From an uncultured bacterium (GTDB lineage Bacteria; Gemmatimonadota; Gemmatimonadetes; Palauibacterales; KS3-K002), in NCBI GenBank assembly GCA_947581845.1, contig CANPVY010000075.1, forward strand, positions 1 to 11,745: 11,745 nucleotides of DNA, given 5' to 3'. How positions within the stretch are numbered: the first letter of the stretch is position 1; each line of letters begins with the position of its first letter. Shown in pieces: positions 1 through 7,031 of this stretch. Below the pieces are notes generated by a model that had not been told where the DNA came from, did no database searches, and saw nothing but the letters and a program-made list of their open reading frames with translations. Both the position numbers and the translations under genes were made by a program.

Positions 1-249
1 CTGGACCTCGGTACCCGGTCGTGTCATCGGTCGCTAGTCGTCGCTCTGCCCGCTACCATATTGGCACCCGATTCGCTCAAGCCCGGCGCCGCACAATCAT
101 AGGAAACTCGCCAGCCCCCGGCGACCCGGGCATCCCAAACTGACCTTGCCCCGCGGACCAGGCCCGGGCACTGTGCCAGCAAGCGCAGCAGAGCTAGGTT
201 GTGAACGATCACCGGACTGCCCTGCGACCTCGACAGCCGCTACGGTATC

Positions 250-255
250 GGAGAG
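250..255 (+). promoter_or_regulatory. Ribosome binding site of the M24 peptidase
   Basis: GGAGAG lies 8 bases before the ATG at 264. It favours that ATG over the in-frame GTG at 201, which has no purine-rich site at a suitable distance. The ATG start also places a clean signal peptide at the N-terminus. Confidence 0.7.
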
Positions 256-263
256 CACGATCT

Positions 264-1619
264 ATGCGACGCCTACTTCTCTCTGTTCTGACGCTGGGGG
301 TCCTCGCTGACGCCCTCTCCGCCCAGGAGCGTCCGCTGGGAATGCTGCGCGAGCAGGCTGAGATCCAGCAGCGCTGGCTGCAGTTGCGCCTCGAGCGCGT
401 GTTGCCCCGGCTGATGCGGGAGCAAGGAGTCGACATGTGGATTGTCCCGATGCGTGAGTACAACGAGGACCCCGTGTTCCGCGCTCTCGTCTCACCCACA
501 ACCTTCGCCGCGCGCCGCCGCACCATCTACATTTTCTGCGATCGCGGGCCCGACGCGGGCGTCGAACGTATCGCTATCGGCGGCACTTCACAGGGCGGCC
601 TCTATCGCGTTGTGCGCGACCCTCGCGCTCAGGTTGGTGCCGCTGCCGGGCACGACCGTCCGGCGGAACCCTTCGGTCCCGAGCAATGGAAGCTCCTGCC
701 GCCAGTGGTCGAGGAGTGCGATCCCGAGGTCATCGCGGTGAACATCTCCCATACCTTCGCCTTCTCCGATGGCTTGAGCGCCGGCGAATGGGAACAGCTG
801 CAGCAAGCGCTGCCGGAGAGATACCGAGAACGGATTGTCCGTCGTGAACGGCTGGCACTCGAGTACATCGCCGAACGTCTGCCGGAAATGCTGCCGATCT
901 ATGTGGAGATGATGAAGACCGCGCACGAGATCATCACCACGGGTTTCTCCGATCAGGTGATCACCCCGGGAATCACGCGCACCGAGGACGTCGCCTGGTG
1001 GATGCGGCAGCGTTTGAACGACCTCGGCCTCGGCACCTGGTTCCAGCCGTCGGTCGAGGTCCAACGACGGGGCGTCGCGATGGGCGACTCTTCCAACCCG
1101 GTGATCCTGCACGGCGATATTCTCCACTGCGACGTCGGCGTCACCGCACTCGGGCTCAACACGGACACTCAGCACATGGGTTACGTCCTCCGCACCGGTG
1201 AAACGGACGCGCCTGAGGGACTGAAACAGGCTCTAGCCGTGGGCAACCAGCTCCAGGACATCGTGATGGAGGAGCTGGAACCTGGGCGAACGGGTAACCA
1301 GGTGCTACAGCGCGCCCTATCACGGATGCGCGCCGCCGGGATCAACGGGACGGTCTATAGCCACCCAGTCGGCGACCATGGACACGGCGCCGGTCCGCTG
1401 GTCGGGCTTTGGGACCGTCAGGAGGGTGTGCCGGGTCGTGGCGACGTGCCGGTCCGACCCAACACCTGGTGGGCCATCGAGCTGCAGGCGGCAACCTCGC
1501 TCCCCGAATGGGATGATCAGGAAATCCGCATCGCACTGGAAGAGGACGCGCGTCTCGATGAGGACGGGAAGCGTCATTGGGTGCTCGGCCGTCAGGAGCA
1601 CTTCCATCTTGTCCGCTGA
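264..1619 (+). CDS. Exported M24 family metallopeptidase (Xaa-Pro aminopeptidase-like)
   Basis: This 451-residue protein belongs to the M24 'pita-bread' metallopeptidases, which use two metal ions to remove N-terminal residues, often before proline. Residues 1-20 form a signal peptide: MRR, a hydrophobic run, then cleavage near ALSA-Q, so the enzyme is probably periplasmic or secreted. Residues about 25-205 fit the N-terminal creatinase-like domain and about 215-440 the catalytic domain. The five expected ligands can be placed: Asp290 (HCDVG), Asp301 (NTDTQ, 11 residues on), His367 (SHPVG), Glu406 (AIELQ) and Glu426 or Glu427 (ALEED). His374 sits 7 residues after His367, the same spacing as His354/His361 in E. 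coli PepP. The start is the ATG preceded by GGAGAG; a longer GTG form from 201 would bury the signal peptide. The next gene follows after 69 bases on the same strand. The family is secure, but the peptide preference cannot be read from the sequence. Confidence 0.93.
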   Translation: MRRLLLSVLTLGVLADALSAQERPLGMLREQAEIQQRWLQLRLERVLPRLMREQGVDMWIVPMREYNEDPVFRALVSPTTFAARRRTIYIFCDRGPDAGVERIAIGGTSQGGLYRVVRDPRAQVGAAAGHDRPAEPFGPEQWKLLPPVVEECDPEVIAVNISHTFAFSDGLSAGEWEQLQQALPERYRERIVRRERLALEYIAERLPEMLPIYVEMMKTAHEIITTGFSDQVITPGITRTEDVAWWMRQRLNDLGLGTWFQPSVEVQRRGVAMGDSSNPVILHGDILHCDVGVTALGLNTDTQHMGYVLRTGETDAPEGLKQALAVGNQLQDIVMEELEPGRTGNQVLQRALSRMRAAGINGTVYSHPVGDHGHGAGPLVGLWDRQEGVPGRGDVPVRPNTWWAIELQAATSLPEWDDQEIRIALEEDARLDEDGKRHWVLGRQEHFHLVR

Positions 1620-1675
1620 CCACAACCGTTCACCAAACGATGCTCCGTCTAGCCTAACGACTGGACCAACAACCT

Positions 1676-1681
1676 AGGAGG
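1676..1681 (+). promoter_or_regulatory. Ribosome binding site of the asparaginase-type hydrolase
   Basis: A perfect AGGAGG lies 7 bases before the ATG at 1689. This selects the ATG over the TTG two codons upstream at 1683. Confidence 0.75.
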
Positions 1682-1688
1682 ATTGCCG

Positions 1689-2786
1689 ATGCCTAGTCCG
1701 ATCACACGCCGTGGGTTTTGCCACCAGAGCTTCGGTTTCGGCCTGGGCGCCTTCCTGTGGCAGACGCTCCGTCCCTTCTGGAGCCCGAACGGCAGGCGCC
1801 ACACGATTGGAAGCGCCAGCACAGGTACGACGCCACTCATCATCACCAGCCACCGCAACGAGACAGGTCGCAGGGCGATGGAGACGGCATGGGAGATCCT
1901 CACGAACGGCGGATCGGCTCTGGATGCTGTCGAGAAGGCGACCAACATCATCGAGGTCGATCCCGAGGACACGAGCGTTGGCTACGGCGGTCTCCCCAAC
2001 GAGCGCGGTGTCGTCCAGCTTGACGCCTCCATCATGGACGGTAAGACCTACAGTGCGGGCTCGGTCGCAGCTCTCGAAAACATCAAGACCCCATCATCCG
2101 TAGCGCGGCTCGTGATGGAGCGTACGGACCACGTGATGCTCGTCGGTGCCGGCGCTCTCGAGTTCGCCAAGTCCTGGGGCTTCGAGGAGGAGAATCTACT
2201 AACCGACAGGGCACGCGAGCGCTGGCTGCGCTGGCGCGAAGAGCGTAGCGACCGCGACGACTGGGGGCCGCCGGACCACCTGCGGACGCCTGGTGAGCCC
2301 GGCACTTCCGTGAATGCCTCGCAGGCCGAGACACATGGGACCGTGAACGTGCTCGCCGTGGATGCTGACGGCGACATCGCGGGCATCACCAGCACCAGCG
2401 GTCTCAGCTACAAGATCCCAGGCCGCATCGGGGATTCACCCATCATCGGCGCTGGCCTCTACGTGAACAACGACGTTGGCGCTGCAGGCGCCACGGGTCG
2501 GGGCGAGGACGTGATCAAGTCGTGTGCGACGTACTACATCGTCATGCGTATGCAAGAGGGGCGCTCACCGCAGGAGGCTTGTGAGGATGCCCTACAGATG
2601 ATCGCGGCGCGATACCGGGCGGTCGGGCTCGACTTCCTCCCCGGCGAGAAATTCGTGGCCATCAACAAGGACGGTGAGTACGGTTGCGCCACGATGCGGA
2701 GCACCCGCGTTCCGCGCATGACCGTCGCGAACCGGTCTGGGCTGAGCATCTACGAGGGTACGATCGCGTTTCCGACAGATACGTAG
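1689..2786 (+). CDS. Glycosylasparaginase / isoaspartyl peptidase-type Ntn hydrolase with Tat-like leader
   Basis: This 365-residue protein belongs to the N-terminal-nucleophile family of aspartylglucosaminidase and plant-type asparaginases. These cleave themselves before a Thr that then hydrolyses asparagine-linked or isoaspartyl substrates. Thr218 (in THGTVNV) is the predicted nucleophile. Taking the Flavobacterium enzyme (Thr152) as reference, Thr236, Arg246, Asp249, Thr269 and Gly270 fall at exactly the same offsets (+18, +28, +31, +51, +52) as its Thr170, Arg180, Asp183, Thr203 and Gly204. The N-terminus (TRRGF at residues 6-10, then a hydrophobic stretch) fits a twin-arginine signal, so the enzyme probably folds before export. 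Two differences from glycosylasparaginases stand out. The residue before the nucleophile is Gly, not Asp, as in isoaspartyl peptidases. The Trp near the mature N-terminus (Trp11 in Flavobacterium) appears to be replaced in TSHRNETG. Substrate class is therefore uncertain. It follows the M24 peptidase and may share its transcript. Confidence 0.9.
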   Translation: MPSPITRRGFCHQSFGFGLGAFLWQTLRPFWSPNGRRHTIGSASTGTTPLIITSHRNETGRRAMETAWEILTNGGSALDAVEKATNIIEVDPEDTSVGYGGLPNERGVVQLDASIMDGKTYSAGSVAALENIKTPSSVARLVMERTDHVMLVGAGALEFAKSWGFEEENLLTDRARERWLRWREERSDRDDWGPPDHLRTPGEPGTSVNASQAETHGTVNVLAVDADGDIAGITSTSGLSYKIPGRIGDSPIIGAGLYVNNDVGAAGATGRGEDVIKSCATYYIVMRMQEGRSPQEACEDALQMIAARYRAVGLDFLPGEKFVAINKDGEYGCATMRSTRVPRMTVANRSGLSIYEGTIAFPTDT

Positions 2787-2796
2787 GCAGGAGGCT

Positions 2797-2955
2797 TCAA
2801 AGCCCGCGAGTTCGCACAGAGCCGAGGAACACCGCAGTCGCGATACGCATGGCAGGCGCATTGCCGCCCCGAATCTGGTCCCCAGCAGTGTTCCCAAGGC
2901 CAGCTGAGTCGCAGGCGCCGCCCACCACGATGCGTGCACCGCGGGCTCCTATCAG
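2797..2955 (-). pseudogene. Possible gene relic, 52 open codons on the minus strand
   Basis: In the gap between the asparaginase and the antiporter, one minus-strand frame is open for 52 codons. It is bounded upstream by a TGA (2956-2958) and ends at a TGA (2797-2799). Its translation looks protein-like: a beta-strand-like RIVVGGA, then DSAGLGNTAGD, RGGNAPAMRIATAVFLG and a short basic tail. It has no good start codon or ribosome binding site. The pattern loosely recalls the C-terminal FAD-contacting region of fumarate reductase/KstD-type flavoproteins, where a Gly-rich loop precedes the last helix. That match is from memory and weak. It could equally be chance in GC-rich DNA. Confidence 0.2.
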
Positions 2956-3005
2956 TCAGCGGCCCCCGACCGGCGACGCGACGGGCAGTGCTAACGAGAC
3001 TTGAT

Positions 3006-3968
3006 ATGCTTGTAGCCGGCGGCATCCTCGTCCTCGGCCTGGTATTGCTTACCGCAGGGGCCGAGGCCCTCGTTCGCGGGGCATCGCAGCTCGCGGTAGC
3101 GCTGGGCCTGTCACCGCTCTTCATCGGGCTCACGCTGGTGGCCTATGGCACCTCGGCGCCTGAGCTCGTTGTTAGTGCGGCTGCCTCGCTGCGGGGATTG
3201 CACGGAATGGCGATCGGTAACGTCGTTGGCAGCAACATCTTCAACACTGGACTCGTCGTTGGCGTCACGGCGCTCATCGCGCCCATAGGTTGCGTTGCCG
3301 GTCTCATCCGCCGTGAGGCAGCACTCGTTGTCCTGACCACGGCAGTCCTCGTCGTTCTTGCCTGGAACGGAGAGCTCACTCGCTGGGAGGCGGTGCTCCT
3401 TCTGCTCACGCTGATCGGCTATACGGGCTGGTATTACAGACGGGCCCTGCAGACGGCTGGCGCTGCGGTGGCCGAGTTTCGAGGCCGGAACTGGCGCGGT
3501 GGCGTTCCACCACTCGTGCACCTGCTGCTGGTGGTCATCGGCGTCGGCCTCTTGGTGCTCGGTGCTCGCTGGGTGGTTGACGGTGCGGTCGGGCTTGCGG
3601 AGCTGCTCGGCGTTTCGAAGACGCTGATCGGCCTGACGATCGTCGCCGTCGGCACGTCCTTACCCGAACTCGCCACTTCTGCCGTCGCCGCTCGGAGGCG
3701 GCAAACCGATATCGCAATCGGCAACGTACTGGGCAGCAATATCTTCAACCTGCTGGGTATCCTCGGATTCGCCGGCCTGCTGCATCCGCTGCAAGTACCT
3801 GCTCACATCATCAGGTTCGACATTCCGGTGGCCCTCGTCTTCGCACTTGCATGCATCCCCATCGGCCTGAGCGGCCGGCGTATTTCGCGGCCGGAGGGCG
3901 CAGTTCTTCTGCTCGGGTACATAGCCTATCTGACGGTTGTCATCGTCCAAGCGTCAACGGTGAGCTAG
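3006..3968 (+). CDS. CaCA family calcium/cation antiporter (YrbG type)
   Basis: This 320-residue inner-membrane protein is of the Ca2+/cation antiporter family, which exchanges Ca2+ for Na+ or H+ across the cytoplasmic membrane. It shows the duplicated inverted alpha-repeats that define the family. Repeat 1 spans about residues 41-80 with GTSAPE (48-53) and GNVVGSNIFN (71-80). Repeat 2 spans about 209-248 with GTSLPE (216-221) and GNVLGSNIFN (239-248). Glu53 and Glu221 are the expected ion-binding acids. The rest is mostly hydrophobic, consistent with about 10 membrane segments, and a short hydrophilic loop (about 150-166) lies between the halves. Length matches E. coli YrbG (about 325). An in-frame GTG at 2934 would add 24 polar, Arg-rich residues ahead of the first membrane helix, so the ATG at 3006 is preferred, although its ribosome binding site is weak. 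mtgA begins 15 bases downstream. The transported ion cannot be fixed from sequence. Confidence 0.92.
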   Translation: MLVAGGILVLGLVLLTAGAEALVRGASQLAVALGLSPLFIGLTLVAYGTSAPELVVSAAASLRGLHGMAIGNVVGSNIFNTGLVVGVTALIAPIGCVAGLIRREAALVVLTTAVLVVLAWNGELTRWEAVLLLLTLIGYTGWYYRRALQTAGAAVAEFRGRNWRGGVPPLVHLLLVVIGVGLLVLGARWVVDGAVGLAELLGVSKTLIGLTIVAVGTSLPELATSAVAARRRQTDIAIGNVLGSNIFNLLGILGFAGLLHPLQVPAHIIRFDIPVALVFALACIPIGLSGRRISRPEGAVLLLGYIAYLTVVIVQASTVS

Positions 3969-3983
3969 GGGGGCGGTCGATGC

Positions 3984-4757
3984 ATGGAAGGTGACGCGCT
4001 CGAAACACAGGAACAGCAGCCGGCAAAGGAATCCGGCGGGCGCTCCGCTATGCGGCGATGGGCCCTGATGTGCGTGGGCGCCGTCGCGCTTACCATGCTA
4101 ACCTGCGGCACCTATGAGTTCATCACCTGGCCGGACGTCGGTGAACTGAAGGGCCACAACCCCGAGAGCACGGCTTTCGTGGCGGGCTACAGGGATCGGG
4201 AAGCAAGAAAAGGTCAACCTCTCCACCTGGAATGGCGCTGGGTTCCCTACGATAGCATCTCCCCGCACCTCAAGCGCGCGGTGGTCGCCGCAGAGGACCT
4301 AGAGTTCTTCTCGCACCACGGGTTCTCGTACACGGAAATCAGGGAGGCCGTACGCGATGCCATCATCGGTGAACGCGAATTGCGCGGCGCCTCCACCATC
4401 ACTCAACAGCTGGCGAAGAATCTCTGGCTCTCACCGTCGCGCAACCCGCTGCGCAAGGTCAAAGAGGCGATACTCACGTACCAGCTCGAGAGCGAGCTGT
4501 CCAAGAAGCGCATACTGGAGCTCTACCTCAACGTCGTGGAGTTCGGGCCTGGGATCTTCGGCGCCGAAGCCGCGGCCCGGCACTACTTCGCGAAACCCGC
4601 AGCAGAGCTCAGTGAGGATGAAGCCGCGCAACTCGGGGCGGCCCTGCCTCGACCTTCGCGCTGGCACCCGGGAAGCGAGAGCGACAGCTACTGGGATTAC
4701 GTGGCCGAGATCAGGCAGCGCATGGACAGAGCCACATTCCTATGGCGCCGGATTTAG
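3984..4757 (+). CDS. mtgA: Monofunctional biosynthetic peptidoglycan glycosyltransferase
   Basis: This 257-residue GT51 enzyme polymerises lipid II into glycan strands at the outer face of the cytoplasmic membrane. It has no transpeptidase domain. A single membrane anchor lies at about residues 25-43, after a polar cytoplasmic tail. The GT51 motifs appear in order: AAEDLEFFSHHGF with catalytic Glu104, RGASTITQQLAKNLWLS (134-150), RKVKEA (157-162) and SKKRILELYLNVVEFGPGIFG (173-193). Length is normal for MtgA. The start is the ATG at 3984; a G-rich site (AGGGGGG, 3967-3973) overlaps the antiporter stop codon and gives suitable spacing, suggesting translational linkage. A second in-frame ATG at 4050 would give a shorter tail but has no better site. 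The gene ends in a 4-base overlap with the convergent S9 peptidase gene. Confidence 0.94.
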   Translation: MEGDALETQEQQPAKESGGRSAMRRWALMCVGAVALTMLTCGTYEFITWPDVGELKGHNPESTAFVAGYRDREARKGQPLHLEWRWVPYDSISPHLKRAVVAAEDLEFFSHHGFSYTEIREAVRDAIIGERELRGASTITQQLAKNLWLSPSRNPLRKVKEAILTYQLESELSKKRILELYLNVVEFGPGIFGAEAAARHYFAKPAAELSEDEAAQLGAALPRPSRWHPGSESDSYWDYVAEIRQRMDRATFLWRRI

Positions 4758-6769
4758 TCGTCACGCGCGACCGGAATCCAACGCGTGAACCACTCGACGT
4801 TACGCGACACGAGATCACGTCGATGGCGCGGACTTCGGACGCCGTGCGGCTCGCCCGGATAGATCACCAGCTTGACCGGCGCCTTACTGATGGTTTTCAT
4901 CGCCTCATAGAACTGGATGCTCTGCTCGGCGGGCACACGCTCGTCTCTCTCTCCCACCTGAATCAGTAAGGGCGTACTGACTCGCTCCACACACCGGTAG
5001 GCCGAGCGTTCCTCGTACAACTCGAAGTCCTCCCAGGGCTTCGGTCCCAGATAGGTGTGGTAGAACTCCGGGATGTCGGTCTGAGAGTACATCGAGATGA
5101 GGTCGTTGGCGCCGGCGCCAGCGCTCGCCGCGGCGAACCGGTCGCTCTGAGTGATGCCCCAGAAGGTGTGGTGCCCGCCGAAGCTCCAGCCCATAATGCC
5201 CAGCTTCTCGGGATCGGCGATACCCGTCTCGATCAGGTAATCGACACCGGAGTTGATGTCGATCCAGTCGCGGCCCGAGATATCACCGCGGTTGAGGCCA
5301 CGGAACCGCTCGCCGTATCCGGTAGAGCCCCGGTAGTTCGGCTGTAGCACCGCGTATCCAAGACCTGCGAAGACCTGGATCGGGTAAGCACCACGCGAAG
5401 CCGCGAAACGATTGCTGGAGACGCCGGCAGGTCCGCCATGGATCAGCAACAGCAACGGCACCCTGTCACCCTGGTGGTAGCCTACCGGAAGCGTGAGCAC
5501 GCCCTCGATCCGCTCGCCGTCCGCCGCGGACCTCCAGCTGACGATCCGATGCTCGCCCAACGCGAAGCCGGTCACCTGAGGATTCACTTCAGTGAGCCGC
5601 TTCGGACTGAACGTCCGGGTCGGCGAGACATACACATCGGGTGCCGCCGTGGGACCTTCGGCTACGAATGCTACGCTGCGAGCGTCGCGCGTCGCTGTGA
5701 AGCTGTGATAGTAGAGCCGATCGTCACTCAGCGGTACGGGCGGCCCATCGGCGCGCCCGTCCCGCAGCGGGATGCGGTAGACACGTCGACCGGTGCCGTA
5801 GCTGGACTCAACAAGTAGGGCTTGCCCCGTCGCCGCTACAAATCCGGCGTGCTCGTCCAATCCGGCGGTGAGCGAGATGGGGTCGCCTCCGGCGACCGGT
5901 ATCCGCCACAGCTGGCCGTTGTAAGTGCCAAGGTCATGCGCGGTGGCCGAGACGATCAGTCCCAGCTCTTCTATCCAGGCCTCCGGGCCCTCGCCGCCCG
6001 GCATCGACGTGACCCGGTGGACCGCGGCGCCCGGCTCCTCCTGGACAAAGACATCGGCGAGCCGCCAGGTCCGCAGGATCGGCGATGGCCGGGCCGCCCA
6101 CGCCAGCCCGCGCGAGTCCGGCGCCCAGACGAATGCCGTCACGTGCAACGTGTCCGGCGAGCTTTGCCGGGCCTCACCGGCACGGCGAACTTCATCGAGC
6201 GGTGCGACCCAGAGACGCGACCACTGGTCGGCGTAAGAGCTGTCCTGGACAATCGGACGCCCGCGTAGCTTCTCCAGCTCCTCATCCTCCTCACTCTTCT
6301 CCGCGGTAGCCGTGAAGGCGATCTGGCTGCCGTCCGGCGCGAGGCGATACGCGCTCACTCCCGTCTTCCAGTCCGTGATGGGCCACGCCTCACCGCCGCC
6401 GGGCGCGATGCCGTAGACCTGCGTCTTTCCGTCGCGGTCCGAGAGAAAGGCGATCCAGCTGCCGTCAGGCGACCAGCGCGGGCTGTTGTCCCGCTTCGGT
6501 CCGCGCGTCAACCGCACGGGCTGCGCGTCGCTCTCCGTCGAGACGATCCAGACATCGGAGTCTATGAAGTCGCCTTCGAGATTGACCTCACTGACGACGA
6601 AGGCGACCCAGCGACCGTCCGGGCTGATCTGCGGATCACTGACAGCCTTCAGCTGCAGCACATCCTCGACGGTCATCGGCTGTGGCTCCTGCCCGGCAAG
6701 CTCTGCGGGCGCGATGACTGGCGGGACGGCAGCGATGCAGGTGACTATACCGAGCTTCAGGAGACTCAT
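4754..6769 (-). CDS. Exported S9 family peptidase (acylaminoacyl/dipeptidyl peptidase-like)
   Basis: This 671-residue serine peptidase is of the prolyl oligopeptidase family, which cleaves short peptides that enter a beta-propeller funnel. Residues 1-26 form a signal peptide, with cleavage near ELAGQ, so the mature protein is probably periplasmic. The propeller (about 35-400) carries repeated 'SPDG' blades: SPDGRWVAF (49-57), SPDGSWIAF (100-108), APDGSQIAF (144-152) and APDSRGLAW (216-224). The alpha/beta-hydrolase domain (about 420-665) holds the oxyanion region HGGPAG (444-449) and the triad Ser529 (GWSFGG), Asp609 (GERDERVP) and His642 (EPHG). Length is normal for the family. The start is the ATG preceded, on the minus strand, by AGGAGG (plus-strand 6779-6784) at 9 bases. 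It is transcribed away from the aminotransferase operon and towards mtgA. Substrate may be N-acylated or proline-containing peptides, or broader. Confidence 0.94.
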   Translation of the reverse strand: MSLLKLGIVTCIAAVPPVIAPAELAGQEPQPMTVEDVLQLKAVSDPQISPDGRWVAFVVSEVNLEGDFIDSDVWIVSTESDAQPVRLTRGPKRDNSPRWSPDGSWIAFLSDRDGKTQVYGIAPGGGEAWPITDWKTGVSAYRLAPDGSQIAFTATAEKSEEDEELEKLRGRPIVQDSSYADQWSRLWVAPLDEVRRAGEARQSSPDTLHVTAFVWAPDSRGLAWAARPSPILRTWRLADVFVQEEPGAAVHRVTSMPGGEGPEAWIEELGLIVSATAHDLGTYNGQLWRIPVAGGDPISLTAGLDEHAGFVAATGQALLVESSYGTGRRVYRIPLRDGRADGPPVPLSDDRLYYHSFTATRDARSVAFVAEGPTAAPDVYVSPTRTFSPKRLTEVNPQVTGFALGEHRIVSWRSAADGERIEGVLTLPVGYHQGDRVPLLLLIHGGPAGVSSNRFAASRGAYPIQVFAGLGYAVLQPNYRGSTGYGERFRGLNRGDISGRDWIDINSGVDYLIETGIADPEKLGIMGWSFGGHHTFWGITQSDRFAAASAGAGANDLISMYSQTDIPEFYHTYLGPKPWEDFELYEERSAYRCVERVSTPLLIQVGERDERVPAEQSIQFYEAMKTISKAPVKLVIYPGEPHGVRSPRHRRDLVSRNVEWFTRWIPVARDD

Positions 6770-6811
6770 GCTGGTCTTCCTCCTGCGTGGGTTGTAAGCC
6801 GCGCTATGCGA

Positions 6812-6830
6812 GCGCGCGACGGACGCGCGC
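6812..6830. repeat. GC-only inverted repeat in the S9 peptidase leader
   Basis: Arms GCGCGCG (6812-6818) and CGCGCGC (6824-6830) are perfect complements around a 5-base loop. They lie about 45 bases before the S9 peptidase start codon on its transcript side. This could be a leader hairpin or a protein-binding site, or chance in GC-rich DNA. Confidence 0.3.
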
Positions 6831-6934
6831 CGCTACGCTTCTGGCACAACGCATACTGCGTCGCCCAAGAGCGCTCGTCAACGGAACCTGCAGCCGTTGG
6901 GCTCGGAGAGTCCGCGAGGGACCGACGCCAAGGC

Positions 6935-6961
6935 TTGCTCAATTGCTCGGTTGCCTTTATC
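6935..6961 (+). promoter_or_regulatory. Weak candidate promoter of the aminotransferase operon
   Basis: TTGCTC (6935-6940) and TTTATC (6956-6961) are separated by 15 bases, 71 bases before the aminotransferase start. The match to a sigma70-type promoter is poor and the spacer is short. It is listed because this is the most AT-rich part of the divergent intergenic region. Two CAATTG sites (6940-6945 and 6970-6975) flank it. Confidence 0.2.
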
Positions 6962-7019
6962 GTGCCCGACAATTGAAGGCCCTCTCGAGACCGGGGGCCG
7001 CATCGGAACCCAGCGTGCT

Positions 7020-7024
7020 GGAGG
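7020..7024 (+). promoter_or_regulatory. Ribosome binding site of the aminotransferase
   Basis: GGAGG lies 7 bases before the GTG at 7032. It argues that translation starts there rather than 45 codons upstream, where the predicted residues do not look like aminotransferase sequence. Confidence 0.7.
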
Positions 7025-7031
7025 CACTGTC

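Noticed and set aside
125..170. Repeated CCCGGGCA (125-132 and 163-170) in the leader of the first gene
   Set aside because: Eight bases in GC-rich DNA, with no symmetry to a promoter or other copies seen; likely chance.
24..212. 62-codon open frame on the minus strand at the left end
   Set aside because: No ribosome binding site, no recognisable motif, and it overlaps the leader of the M24 gene; composition looks like random GC-rich DNA.
2684..3004. 106-codon plus-strand frame bridging the asparaginase end and the antiporter start
   Set aside because: It overlaps the last 100 bases of the asparaginase gene in another frame, and its Pro/Arg-rich translation looks like the reverse complement of protein-like sequence on the other strand.
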